The notes below the pieces were generated by a model, which saw only the letters and a program-made list of their open reading frames with translations, made no database searches and was not told the DNA's origin. Source: Dehalococcoidia bacterium (GTDB lineage: Bacteria; Chloroflexota; Dehalococcoidia; SHYB01; SHYL01). Taken from it: a stretch of DNA of 57,261 nt. The DNA lies in assembly GCA_009692825.1 (NCBI GenBank), contig SHYL01000003.1:1-57261 (forward strand), in the 5' to 3' direction. Below are positions 27,228-36,025 of this stretch, piece by piece. The first letter of the stretch is position 1, and each line of letters opens with the position of its first letter. The position numbers and the translations under genes are program-made.

Positions 27228-28166
27228 ATGATTGAAGTACAGAACGTATCTAAATTCTTCGGGAACTATCCTGCCGTTGAGGATGTGAGCTTTAAGGTCG
27301 AAAAAGGCGAGATCTTAGGCCTCCTCGGCCCTAACGGTGCGGGTAAAACTACGATCATGCGCATAATCACGGGTTACACGCCTCCTACTTCAGGCACCGT
27401 GAAAGTGGCTGGCCACGATATTCTTCACGACTCCATGGCAGCCCGAGCGGCCATAGGTTACTTGCCGGAGACCGTGCCGCTGTACACGGACATGACCGTT
27501 CGGGAGTATCTTCTTTTCCAGGCAGCCATCCGAGGCGTGCCCAATAATAAGAAGGGGCAGCGCCTTGAGGACGTTGTCGAAACTGTGCGGTTGAACGATT
27601 ACGTAGACACGCACATCGGCAAGCTGTCCAAAGGATTCAGGCAGCGCGTGGGTATAGCCCAGGCGATCATTCACGAACCAAGCGTCCTGGTTCTCGATGA
27701 GCCAACGATAGGTATCGACCCGATACAGGTTGTGGAAACACGCTCGCTTATAAAGAGCCTTGGCGGAGGTGACAGGGCAGTCATTTTAAGCACGCATATC
27801 CTCCCGGAAGTAAGCATGGTCTGCGGACGCGTCGTGATTATCAATGAAGGCCGTGTCATAGCGGAAGACACGCCGGCAAACCTGGCCCTAAGGCTTCAGA
27901 ACTCGCGACAGGTAAGCGCCGACATCCGCGGTCCGACCAAGCTGGTGACCGCCGCGATCGAAAAGATACCTGGTGTTACATCTATTCACCGCGAGAGCTT
28001 CGAAGGCCACTCGCAATATATTGTTGAATGCGGAGTCGGCAACGACTGCCGTGAAGAGCTTGCGAAAGTAGTCGTAGCAAACGGTTGGGGGCTACTCTCT
28101 ATGCAGGCCAAGGGGATGACATTGGAAGAAGTATTCTTAGAGCTAACTACACAGGAGGAGGCGTAA
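27228..28166 (+). CDS. ABC transporter ATP-binding protein, GldA-like
   Basis: 312 residues. Seen: Walker A GPNGAGKTT (about 35-43), signature LSKGFRQRVGIAQA, Walker B VLVLDEPTIGIDP, H-switch in STHILPE, and a C-terminal extension of about 90 residues typical of ABC-2/gliding-type ATPases. It energises the membrane protein encoded next; the stop overlaps that start (TAATG). With the two genes after it, it forms the GldA-GldF-GldG set. In most non-gliding bacteria this set is an ABC exporter of unknown substrate. Confidence 0.92.
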   Translation: MIEVQNVSKFFGNYPAVEDVSFKVEKGEILGLLGPNGAGKTTIMRIITGYTPPTSGTVKVAGHDILHDSMAARAAIGYLPETVPLYTDMTVREYLLFQAAIRGVPNNKKGQRLEDVVETVRLNDYVDTHIGKLSKGFRQRVGIAQAIIHEPSVLVLDEPTIGIDPIQVVETRSLIKSLGGGDRAVILSTHILPEVSMVCGRVVIINEGRVIAEDTPANLALRLQNSRQVSADIRGPTKLVTAAIEKIPGVTSIHRESFEGHSQYIVECGVGNDCREELAKVVVANGWGLLSMQAKGMTLEEVFLELTTQEEA

Positions 28167-28945
28167 TGGCAGATATTTCTGCTGCGCCCGTAAAGCGTAT
28201 GCCGCGCGGCATGTTCCGCGAGATGACACGCAACACCTACGCAATAACCTGGAAAGAGCTCAAAGCCTATTTCACACAGCCAATGGCTTACGTTGTGGCA
28301 GTGGTATTCATAGCCATAACCGGGTTCTTTTTTGTAGATTCCCTTTCCGGTCCGCTCCCGCTGGCTAACCTGTACGGATATTTAAGAGAGATACGATGGG
28401 TATTGCTCGTGCTGGTCATGGGCGCCGTCCTTACTATGCGCTCCATAGCTGAAGAGCAGAAGATGGGAACTCTGGAATTGCTTTTGACTTCCCCGGTTAG
28501 AGACTGGGAGATAGTTCTGGGTAAATATATCGCCACTCTTATATTCTTCTATGCCCTGCTCTTGCTTACTATGTTCTACCCACTGCTCCTAAAGATTTTC
28601 GCTTCACCTGACATGGGGCCTATATGGACCGGATACCTGGGGATCGCGCTTGCGGGTGCGATGTTCCTCGCGATAGGGATACTGGCCTCGTCACTTACGA
28701 ATAACCAGATAGTCGCCGCCGTGCTGACACTCGGAATCCTGTTCGGCCTCTGGTTCTTATACTTGGCTGAGGGCTTTATCGGTGGACTGCCGGGCAGCGC
28801 ATTTGTATATATATCTCCCAGAAGTCATTACGACGCGCTGGTGCGAGGTATTCTGGACACTGGCTCAATAGTCTATTTCATTACGGTTACGATTTCGGCG
28901 CTCTTCGTTGCTACCAGGTCGCTTGAATCTAGGCGCTGGAGGTAA
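28166..28945 (+). CDS. ABC-2 type permease, GldF-like
   Basis: 259 residues with six predicted membrane helices (first about residues 38-58). Seen: YAITWKELKAYFTQPMAYV at the start, the conserved cytoplasmic segment RSIAEEQKMGTLELLLTSPV after the second helix, and SPRSHYDALVRGILD before the last helix, characteristic of ABC-2/GldF permeases. The start ATG overlaps the ATPase stop by one base and has GGAGG upstream. Confidence 0.9.
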   Translation: MADISAAPVKRMPRGMFREMTRNTYAITWKELKAYFTQPMAYVVAVVFIAITGFFFVDSLSGPLPLANLYGYLREIRWVLLVLVMGAVLTMRSIAEEQKMGTLELLLTSPVRDWEIVLGKYIATLIFFYALLLLTMFYPLLLKIFASPDMGPIWTGYLGIALAGAMFLAIGILASSLTNNQIVAAVLTLGILFGLWFLYLAEGFIGGLPGSAFVYISPRSHYDALVRGILDTGSIVYFITVTISALFVATRSLESRRWR

Positions 28946-28946
28946 G

Positions 28947-30671
28947 ATGAGCACGGATCAGGGCAAAGGACAAGAGCCGAAGACCAGACGCGCGAGGCAG
29001 GCCGCAGCAGAAGCCGCGCGCCAGGCTGAAGCAGACGCGAAGAAGCAGACCGCAAGCCAGCCCAATGTTGTCTACAGGGTGGCTTCTACATTCGGCCCAA
29101 CCAGCTTGCTGCTTGCATTTATCGGCATCGTAGCGCTTGCCGCTGCCGGCGTTACATATCTTATTTCTCCTGACGAGCTGCGAACGTCAGCGATAATCCT
29201 CGCGAGCATAGGCGGCTTCTTCATACTGCTGTTCATCTTTGCCGCTTACAGCCAGATACGAGCAACTGTTACCGGCAGGTCCGGACGCTACGGTGCTAAC
29301 ACGTTTGTGATGATCGGCGCTTTCCTGGGGATAATAACCTTCGTTAATTTTATTGCCGGACATAACAGTTTCAGGTACGATGCGACAGCCAATAAGCAAC
29401 TTTCCCTGGCGCCCCAGACTATCAAGGTTGTTGAGGAGCTTCCGGAAAATGTGGACGTGGTCGCGTTCTTCAACCCGGACGATGCGCTAACGGTAGCTCA
29501 GGCTGATTCGATACGCGACCTGCTCACCGAGTACAAGCGCCGCTCAGACAAATTTTCATTCCGCTTCGTTGACCCAGACGCCAGGCCTACCATAGCGCGC
29601 CAGCTTGGAGTCACGTCAGTTCCTACGATCGCGTTCGCCACAACAAGCAGGGCTGTGCATGTGCCGCTGCCGCCTCCAGGCACGACCATCAATCCGTCAG
29701 AGCGCGACTTCACTACTGCGCTACTTATCGTGACTGGACAGCAGCAGAAGAAGATATATTTCCTTACGGGTCACGGTGAACGTGACCCTGACGATACGAC
29801 GAAGCCTGACGGGTTCGGCATTGCCAAGTCGGGGTTGTTGAGTGACAACTACGCCGTAGAGACACTTAGCCTAGCAACGCAGGAAACTTCAGTAGTACCG
29901 AACGACACATCCGTAATTGTTATCGCAGGTCCCAAAAAAGACCTTAGCGAGGTTGAAACGGCCGCCTTATTCAGTTACCTTACTAAGGGCGGTAAGATTA
30001 TGTTCCTGCTTGAGCCCAACCCCCCAGCGGCGTTCAAGGACCTGTTATTTAAGTATGCCATCGGATTCGCGAGAGGCGCAGTTGTAGACCCGGCGAGCTC
30101 GCTTAAGGAAGATCGCAAGTCTATTCTTCTGGCGGCCGGACAGTTTGCGGATGATTCCATCACAAATCAACTTAACGGCATGCTTCTATCCGGCTCCACG
30201 GAAGTCCACCGCACGATTGAAAAGGACAAAGCGACTCTCTTGGTCAAGCCTTTACTTCAGTCAACCGGTAGTTCCTGGCAGGAGTCGGATGCGCTTGAGG
30301 AGAATTTCGACAGAGGTCTGGATAAGCCTGGCCCGCTTACAGTCGGAGTCGTTGTTAATTCGACTGCGCCTATCGGTCAGGAAGACAGTCCCATCGATCC
30401 CAACAATCCGACAAGAATGATTGTCATCGGTGATGCCGATTTTGCGGCCAACAGATTTTATGCTTACAGAAGCAATTCAGACATGTTCCTCAACTCTATA
30501 AACTGGCTTGCCCAGGATACACAGCTGATTTCGATCAGACCCAAACCGGTCGTGTTCCGTCAGCTTGTAGTGAACCGCCGCGAGTGGAACGTCATCAGGT
30601 TCTCCAGTTGGCTTCTTATGCCAATCGGCGTGGCGATAGTTGGCGGATACGTCTGGTGGCGCCGTCGTTAA
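28947..30671 (+). CDS. GldG-like ABC transporter auxiliary protein
   Basis: 574 residues. A charged, alanine-rich N-terminal helix (about 10-35) is followed by three hydrophobic segments (about residues 50-140), a long soluble region beginning LSLAPQTIKVVEELPENV, with a thioredoxin-like part (DLLTEYKRRSDKFSFRFVD) and YFLTGHGERDPDD, and a C-terminal helix WLLMPIGVAIVGGYVWW ending in arginines. This is the GldG / ABC_transp_aux arrangement: a membrane-anchored, mostly extracytoplasmic partner of the ABC-2 permease. GGAGG precedes the ATG, one base after the permease stop. Confidence 0.85.
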   Translation: MSTDQGKGQEPKTRRARQAAAEAARQAEADAKKQTASQPNVVYRVASTFGPTSLLLAFIGIVALAAAGVTYLISPDELRTSAIILASIGGFFILLFIFAAYSQIRATVTGRSGRYGANTFVMIGAFLGIITFVNFIAGHNSFRYDATANKQLSLAPQTIKVVEELPENVDVVAFFNPDDALTVAQADSIRDLLTEYKRRSDKFSFRFVDPDARPTIARQLGVTSVPTIAFATTSRAVHVPLPPPGTTINPSERDFTTALLIVTGQQQKKIYFLTGHGERDPDDTTKPDGFGIAKSGLLSDNYAVETLSLATQETSVVPNDTSVIVIAGPKKDLSEVETAALFSYLTKGGKIMFLLEPNPPAAFKDLLFKYAIGFARGAVVDPASSLKEDRKSILLAAGQFADDSITNQLNGMLLSGSTEVHRTIEKDKATLLVKPLLQSTGSSWQESDALEENFDRGLDKPGPLTVGVVVNSTAPIGQEDSPIDPNNPTRMIVIGDADFAANRFYAYRSNSDMFLNSINWLAQDTQLISIRPKPVVFRQLVVNRREWNVIRFSSWLLMPIGVAIVGGYVWWRRR

Positions 30672-30683
30672 CGTAAATCAAAT

Positions 30684-31775
30684 ATGAACGTTCGTTTAAC
30701 AATACTGCTCTTAATCGCTCTCATCATTGCCGCACCTGTTGGATGGGTGTATGGACGCGGGCCGAAAGCATTGAACGGCCCCAAGGGTATACAACCTTTC
30801 AAATTCTACTCGCTTGAAATTAAAGGCCCTGATTCTAGAGGCGCTGATAGGACTGTAAAAGAGGGTTCGGACAGAATAGAGAGCGTCCGAGTAAGCCATC
30901 TCGGCCAGACGGTTAAATTCGTCAAGGACGAAACGGGTGATTACCACTTCGATACTTCTGACGGGACGCTTGTGGATGCAGGCAGATGGGGAGGCATAAC
31001 ACTTCTCCTGGCAGCCACGCAGGCTAAGAGGGTATTCCAGGAGCCGGTGGAAAGCCTCGAAGCCTATGGGCTTGCTGAACCACTCACAATTCTGGATATT
31101 GAGACGTCGGGCATTGCAGTGAATGCATCAGATATAACAGGCAATCTTGTGGTACCTTCGGCTGGCAAGGGAATCACTGGGACTGGCGATGGCGGAACCA
31201 ATGTTTATATAAAAGTTGTAACCGTAATGAAAATTACGAATGAAGCGCCAAGCTCCGACCCTAAAAAGCCGCAAAGAACAGTTGAAACAAACACTGTATC
31301 GGGGACGGTAAGGAAAATAAATATTCCTCAGGGCGCTACAAATTCCATCAATCTGACTTTCGACGGTGTCGAAAGCGCAACTGAATACAAAGTGTATATC
31401 GCTAAAGCAGACGCAAACGGCGGATTATCCAGCGATACCAAGTTCTTTCTTTCAATAACCCTGGACCCTGCAAAGGTTACAAACATTGTCGGGAATGTGG
31501 AATACAAACTGGAAGCAGTGCCCACCACAGGTGAAGTCGCCCCATCTGACGCAAGGTCAGTGGTATTCGGTGTTCAGCTCGGTGATAAAACGCCAGACGG
31601 TGCCAACTACTACGTGCAATGGCGCAGGCACCCCGAACCCGGGACTGACGGCCCCATAACTATCGATCCACAGATATGGCTTGTGGACGCTACGTGGGGT
31701 GATGTGCTTGCGAGACTGGTTACAGAGCCTCCATATCCAGGTACAAGCGGCAGCGCCGAAGAATTTAGCGGATAG
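30684..31775 (+). CDS. DUF4340-type protein with N-terminal membrane anchor
   Basis: 363 residues. One N-terminal membrane helix (about 4-23, LTILLLIALIIAAPVGWVYG) acts as signal anchor. The segment VKEGSDRIESVRVSHLGQTV with FVKDETGDYHF and FQEPVESLEAYGL fits DUF4340, usually encoded beside GldG-like proteins. The following part (about 215-330) has a fibronectin-III-like pattern (INLTFDGVESATEYKVYIAK), which I infer to be an extracytoplasmic beta-sandwich. Last gene of the ABC operon, 12 nt after GldG. Function unknown. Confidence 0.75.
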   Translation: MNVRLTILLLIALIIAAPVGWVYGRGPKALNGPKGIQPFKFYSLEIKGPDSRGADRTVKEGSDRIESVRVSHLGQTVKFVKDETGDYHFDTSDGTLVDAGRWGGITLLLAATQAKRVFQEPVESLEAYGLAEPLTILDIETSGIAVNASDITGNLVVPSAGKGITGTGDGGTNVYIKVVTVMKITNEAPSSDPKKPQRTVETNTVSGTVRKINIPQGATNSINLTFDGVESATEYKVYIAKADANGGLSSDTKFFLSITLDPAKVTNIVGNVEYKLEAVPTTGEVAPSDARSVVFGVQLGDKTPDGANYYVQWRRHPEPGTDGPITIDPQIWLVDATWGDVLARLVTEPPYPGTSGSAEEFSG

Positions 31776-31782
31776 TAGCTTC

Positions 31783-31810
31783 TTGCTACCACATTCTGTA
31801 GGCATATAAT
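31783..31810 (+). promoter_or_regulatory. promoter for the glutaredoxin-like gene
   Basis: TTGCTA, a 16-nt spacer and TATAAT, with a predicted start about 22 nt before the TTG start codon at 31840. It lies directly after the DUF4340 stop. Confidence 0.6.
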
Positions 31811-31839
31811 GCATACGAATATTTTTTTGGAGAACAGTC

Positions 31840-32133
31840 TTGGCTAAAAAGGTTTATTTATATCTGGACCCGGGGAACTCGATGGGAAAGAAGATGAAAG
31901 AATTCCTGTGGAGTAAGGGTATAAATTTCATTGAGCTTGACCTTGCAAAGGATCCGGCCGCCAGAGAAGCGGTAAAGAAGTTTGGCTTTACATTTACGCC
32001 AGGCATCCCAATACCCCCGATAGCCCAGGTAGACGGTCAAACGATTATCGGTATGGACCTGTACGCGTTCGATAAGCTGCTCAGGAGCGAAGAAACTACG
32101 CCAAGGGACTCACGCTCTAAGCCAGGGATGTAA
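31840..32133 (+). CDS. glutaredoxin-fold protein lacking the CxxC motif
   Basis: 97 residues. The pattern YLDPGNSMGKKMKEFLWSKG, INFIELDLAKDPAAREAV, PPIAQVDGQTIIGMDLYAFD matches a glutaredoxin/NrdH-type thioredoxin fold (strand-helix-strand, cis-Pro loop, GF/GM-D helix), but the active-site cysteines are replaced by D-P-G-N-S. The whole protein has no cysteine, so it cannot do dithiol chemistry; binding or scaffold use is an inference. The start is TTG 31840 with GGAG 7 nt upstream. It converges on thiN with an 8-nt gap. Confidence 0.75.
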   Translation: MAKKVYLYLDPGNSMGKKMKEFLWSKGINFIELDLAKDPAAREAVKKFGFTFTPGIPIPPIAQVDGQTIIGMDLYAFDKLLRSEETTPRDSRSKPGM

Positions 32134-32141
32134 GGCTCAGC

Positions 32142-32780
32142 CTATCCATTGTGATGGCCTACCAGTAAGAGTCCTGATTTTATCTTTACGCTCGCCTTGC
32201 TTGATGTCATAACATTGCTGATACCTCTGGTAGCGCCGATATCCAGCGTTCCATTTGCCAGCGGATACTTAAGACCGTCCGTGTAGATGCCGGTTACTCT
32301 GCCGGCAACAGGGATCAACGAAATTATTTCTCCGCGCTTTCCCTCAATCGAGGTGTGCTTTCTAACCACCGTTATAGAGTTACGTTCGTCTACAGCGGTG
32401 ATAGGTATGCCATCGAATTTTTTGGCGCAGAGCATAAGTAGGTTCGCAACTGAGTGATCAAGGCGAGGCCCACCGAAAACACCCAGCAGAGATATTTCTG
32501 AAGCGCCCTGCATTGATGCCTCTTCCAGTGCGAAAAATCCGTCAGTGAAATCCTTCTCAACCGGCAGTTTTATGACTTCAATACATGCCAGCTTTATCTT
32601 CTCGAGTGCATTTTTGTCCAGCGAATCCATATCGCCAACGACCGTTGTAGGCTTGATTCCCATCGCGAGCAGTTTTCCTGCAGCCCCGTCCGCAGCGATG
32701 ATAAGCTTTACGCCTTTTGCAAGGTTCTTTATAAATTCTGCTCTTGGGAGGTCTCCGTGAAGGACTACGATTGCTTTCAT
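32142..32780 (-). CDS. thiamine diphosphokinase
   Basis: Transfers pyrophosphate from ATP to thiamine, giving the TPP cofactor needed, among others, by the E1 enzyme encoded in this window. Seen: ADGAAGKLLAMGIKPTTVVGDMDSL, then PVEKDFTDGFFALE and LLGVFGGPRLDHSVANLLML, the signature of the bacterial Thi80/ThiN family; the C-terminal B1-binding sandwich with GTLDIGATRGISNV follows. 212 residues. It is divergent from cinA; TACTAT ends 6 nt before the ATG and there is no usable ribosome-binding site, so a leaderless transcript is possible. No TPP riboswitch is seen. Confidence 0.9.
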   Translation of the reverse strand: MKAIVVLHGDLPRAEFIKNLAKGVKLIIAADGAAGKLLAMGIKPTTVVGDMDSLDKNALEKIKLACIEVIKLPVEKDFTDGFFALEEASMQGASEISLLGVFGGPRLDHSVANLLMLCAKKFDGIPITAVDERNSITVVRKHTSIEGKRGEIISLIPVAGRVTGIYTDGLKYPLANGTLDIGATRGISNVMTSSKASVKIKSGLLLVGHHNG

Positions 32781-32817
32781 ACCTGTATAGTAACACTCTC
32801 AGTCGAATAGAAGTTAA

Positions 32818-32846
32818 TTGTGCGTGAGCGTGCGAGATGATAAGAT
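32818..32846 (+). promoter_or_regulatory. cinA promoter, probably giving a leaderless mRNA
   Basis: TTGTGC, 17-nt spacer, TAAGAT preceded by TGA (extended -10). The cinA ATG begins 8 nt after the -10, so transcription would start at or next to the A of ATG. No Shine-Dalgarno sequence is present, in agreement. Confidence 0.65.
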
Positions 32847-32853
32847 TTGCCTC

Positions 32854-34095
32854 ATGAGAGCAGAGATTATTTCAATTGGTACTGAGCTGTTGATGGGTCA
32901 GATCACGGATACGAACGCCGCGTTCCTTTCGTCGCAACTGCCGTCGCTCGGCATAGGCCTGTACTGGGTGACTCAGGTAGGAGATAACCAGGGGCGCATC
33001 GTAGAAGCCTTAGAGCGCGGTCTTGGCCGCTCCGACATCATTCTTACCACCGGCGGTCTTGGTCCCACTGAGGATGACCTCACACGGGAATCCATAGCGA
33101 AGTTCATGGGCGAAGAGATGTACCGCGACCCTGAGCTGCTGATCTGGCTGCAAGGCGTGATGCAGAATAATTTCAGAAATACGAACCGCCAGATGACATC
33201 GAACAACTTTAAGCAGGCCAACCTTATCCCCTCCGCGAAAGCTATCCCGAATGACCGTGGGACGGCCCCGGGTTGGATGGTCGAGAAGAACGGCAAGATG
33301 ATAATATCGATGCCCGGGCCGCCGTCTGAAATGACTAACATGTGGCAGAGGCATGTGCGTCCCATGCTTGCGCAGAAATTCCCAGGTGACATTCTGGTCT
33401 CTCGATTTATTAAGGCGTACGGTCTTGGCGAGTCTGCGCTGGACGCGATGATCGAAGAGTACTTGCATTCGAATAACCCGAGCATAGGCGTTTACACGCG
33501 CCCAGACGGCATAATGATGCGCTTAACAGCTAAAGCGCCGGACGAGGCGGCAGGCAGGGAGATTCTTGCCCCGGTAGAAGCTGGGATCCAGCGCATCCTG
33601 CAAGATTACGTTTGGGGGTTTGATGACGATACGATCGTTTCAGTCGTCGGCAAAGAGCTTAAGGCAAAAGGCATGACGCTGGCCACGATGGAATCCTGCA
33701 CCGGCGGACTGCTTGCCAGCCATATCACCGATACAGCAGGCAGTTCAGATTTTTTTAAAGGCGGGCTGGTTACCTACACGAACGAGATCAAGACATCGTT
33801 TGGCGTTGACCCTTCTATCATCGAGACAAAGGGAGCTATTAGCCCCGAAACCGCAGAGGCGATGGCCAAAGCAGTCCGCCTGAGACTGCACAGCTCTATC
33901 GGCATCGGAATCACCGGCGTTGCGGGGCCTGACCCAATTGAAGGCAAGCCCGTGGGTGAAGTGCACCTCGCCATATCTGACGGCATACGCTCCGCTACAT
34001 TTATGGGCAAATACAGGCCGCCCAGGGCTGATCTTAAGTCTCGGGCCGCCTATGCTGCGCTGTTTAACTTACGGGCCTTTCTAAAGCAGAGTTAG
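32854..34095 (+). CDS. cinA: CinA family protein (ADP-ribose pyrophosphatase / NMN amidohydrolase)
   Basis: 413 residues with two domains: an N-terminal MoaB/MogA-like COG1058 domain (MRAEIISIGTELLMGQITDTN, TTGGLGPTEDD) and a C-terminal CinA/PncC domain (about 255-410) with ATMESCTGGLLASHITD, GLVTYTNEIK and GITGVAGPDPIEGKPVGEV. Characterised homologues deamidate nicotinamide mononucleotide and hydrolyse ADP-ribose, salvaging NAD by-products. The start ATG 32854 fits the family; the frame is open further upstream but without conserved residues. First gene of a four-gene plus-strand group. Confidence 0.92.
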   Translation: MRAEIISIGTELLMGQITDTNAAFLSSQLPSLGIGLYWVTQVGDNQGRIVEALERGLGRSDIILTTGGLGPTEDDLTRESIAKFMGEEMYRDPELLIWLQGVMQNNFRNTNRQMTSNNFKQANLIPSAKAIPNDRGTAPGWMVEKNGKMIISMPGPPSEMTNMWQRHVRPMLAQKFPGDILVSRFIKAYGLGESALDAMIEEYLHSNNPSIGVYTRPDGIMMRLTAKAPDEAAGREILAPVEAGIQRILQDYVWGFDDDTIVSVVGKELKAKGMTLATMESCTGGLLASHITDTAGSSDFFKGGLVTYTNEIKTSFGVDPSIIETKGAISPETAEAMAKAVRLRLHSSIGIGITGVAGPDPIEGKPVGEVHLAISDGIRSATFMGKYRPPRADLKSRAAYAALFNLRAFLKQS

Positions 34096-34105
34096 GCTGG
34101 CTGGC

Positions 34106-35071
34106 ATGCGAAGGATAGCGGTCACCGGCGCTTCCGGATATCTCGGTTCAGTGCTCATAAAGAGGCTTATTCAAGAGCCTTACGTTGAGCTTATCCTTGG
34201 TTTCGATGTCCGTCCCAGTACGCTTGCTCACTCGAAGCTAAGGCATGTCCAGCAAGAGATAAACGCCCCGATGAAGCAATCGCTTTCTGAATCAGGCGTC
34301 GACTCGATAGTGCACCTGGCTTTTTTGCTGAATACAACCAGGGACAGAGCAATCTCCAGGCGGGTAAATCTTGACGGAACGATTAACGTAATAAACGAGA
34401 GCGCTGCGGCAGGGTTATCCCACATCTTTTTTGCAAGCAGCTCTACTGTTTATGGAGCGTACTCGGATAATCCATCGCATCTGAGTGAAACGGATGCTAT
34501 ACGCCCTAACCAAGGTTTTACCTACTCTGAAGACAAAGCAGAACTGGAACGAATCATCGAGAAATTTTCAAAGGAGAACTCGCGCATAGCAGTGACTACA
34601 GCTAGAATCGCGCCGGTCCTAGGGCCAAACACCAACAACTTCGTAGTTAGGGCATTTTTTCGCAGCGTGATGATAAAATCCAGCAGCTGCAATCCGCCCC
34701 TGCAATACACGCATGAGAATGATTTCAGTGACATAGTTACATCACTGGTGTTGAACCGCACCGGTGGAATATTTAATATCGCAAGTGAAGGCGAGATTAG
34801 TTACACGGATGTGGCGATGGTTGCGGGTAAGAAGCTGATTACAATACCTTCGGGCATACTTGGGCCGATGACAGGGTTAGCATGGCATCTGCGTTTGCAG
34901 AGTGACGGCACTCCAGCAGGGCTCGCATTTATAAAATACCCGTGGCTGGTCTCAATCGCAAAGCTAAAAGCTTACCTTGGCATCGCTCCGCATTATACTT
35001 CTGTACAGGCAGTTTCTGATTATGCGGCTCGTAACATGGCGGTGTCTAGAAACGCCGAGAAGGTTTACTAG
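34106..35071 (+). CDS. NAD-dependent epimerase/dehydratase family protein (extended SDR)
   Basis: 321 residues. Seen: Rossmann motif VTGASGYLGS near the N-terminus, aspartate in GFDVRPS, HLAFLLN, ASSSTVYGAYS with the catalytic serine region and YSEDK (Y-x3-K). Sugar-nucleotide or other NAD(P)-dependent substrate; the specificity cannot be told from sequence. It lies 10 nt after cinA and 15 nt before trxB. Confidence 0.88.
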   Translation: MRRIAVTGASGYLGSVLIKRLIQEPYVELILGFDVRPSTLAHSKLRHVQQEINAPMKQSLSESGVDSIVHLAFLLNTTRDRAISRRVNLDGTINVINESAAAGLSHIFFASSSTVYGAYSDNPSHLSETDAIRPNQGFTYSEDKAELERIIEKFSKENSRIAVTTARIAPVLGPNTNNFVVRAFFRSVMIKSSSCNPPLQYTHENDFSDIVTSLVLNRTGGIFNIASEGEISYTDVAMVAGKKLITIPSGILGPMTGLAWHLRLQSDGTPAGLAFIKYPWLVSIAKLKAYLGIAPHYTSVQAVSDYAARNMAVSRNAEKVY

Positions 35072-35086
35072 AACCCAGGGGGAACG

Positions 35087-36016
35087 ATGGCTGAAAAGGT
35101 CTTAATAATTGGTTCCGGCCCGGCGGGCTTGACCGCCGCATTGTATGCGGCCCGCTCAAACCTCGAGCCCATTGTGTTAGAAGGCTTTCAACCCGGTGGC
35201 CAGCTTACTATTACAACCGAAGTCGAGAATTTCCCGGGTTTTCCAAAGGGGATTATGGGTCCTGAGATGATGGACCTTTTCCGCGAGCAGGCCAAAAGAT
35301 TTGGCGCAAGGTGCCTGAATGAAGAAGTCATTGATGTGGACTTCTCTAAGCGTCCCTTTAGAGTGAAGACTGACGATAAGACTTACGAGAGCATGACCGT
35401 TATCGTCTCGACAGGCGCTTCCGCCAGGTGGCTGGGCCTCGAGTCCGAGCAGAAGCTCAGAGGACACGGGGTTTCGGCATGCGCTACCTGCGACGGATTC
35501 TTTTTTAAGGATCAGGAGTTGGCAGTCGTAGGTGGCGGGGATACCGCTATGGAAGAGGCCACATATCTAACAAAGTTTGCCAGCAAAGTTAACGTCATCC
35601 ACAGGCGGGAAGAGCTTCGCGCCTCAAAGATCATGCAGGAGCGGGCGAGGAAAAATCCAAAGATTGGCTTTATTTTTGACACAGTCGTCACTGACGTCCT
35701 GGATCCGTCCAAGAATACTGTTACGGGCATCCAGCTTCAGAATGTGAAAACAGGCAAGAGCAGCACTTTTAAGGTTGGAGGGTTGTTTGTGGCTATAGGC
35801 CATGACCCGAACAGCGAAGTCTTCAAAGGCAAGCTGGATATGGACGGCGAAGGGTACATAAAAGTCCACAACGGTACGAACACTAACATCCCTGGCGTTT
35901 TTGCCGCGGGTGACGTTGTTGACCACGTCTACCGCCAAGCCGTCACGGCCGCCGGCATGGGATGCATGGCGGCTATAGATGCCGAGCGATTTCTCGCGGC
36001 ACATGGCGAGGAATAG
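35087..36016 (+). CDS. trxB: thioredoxin-disulfide reductase TrxB
   Basis: FAD/NADPH enzyme that reduces thioredoxin. Seen: FAD-binding [15 protein letters not shown] (from residue 7), redox pair C132-A-T-C135, NADPH-binding [12 protein letters not shown] with [12 protein letters not shown], and the C-terminal [21 protein letters not shown]. 309 residues, the low-molecular-weight type. A strong GGGGG ribosome-binding site precedes the ATG. Confidence 0.95.
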   Translation: MAEKVLIIGSGPAGLTAALYAARSNLEPIVLEGFQPGGQLTITTEVENFPGFPKGIMGPEMMDLFREQAKRFGARCLNEEVIDVDFSKRPFRVKTDDKTYESMTVIVSTGASARWLGLESEQKLRGHGVSACATCDGFFFKDQELAVVGGGDTAMEEATYLTKFASKVNVIHRREELRASKIMQERARKNPKIGFIFDTVVTDVLDPSKNTVTGIQLQNVKTGKSSTFKVGGLFVAIGHDPNSEVFKGKLDMDGEGYIKVHNGTNTNIPGVFAAGDVVDHVYRQAVTAAGMGCMAAIDAERFLAAHGEE

Positions 36017-36025
36017 CGCTACAGC

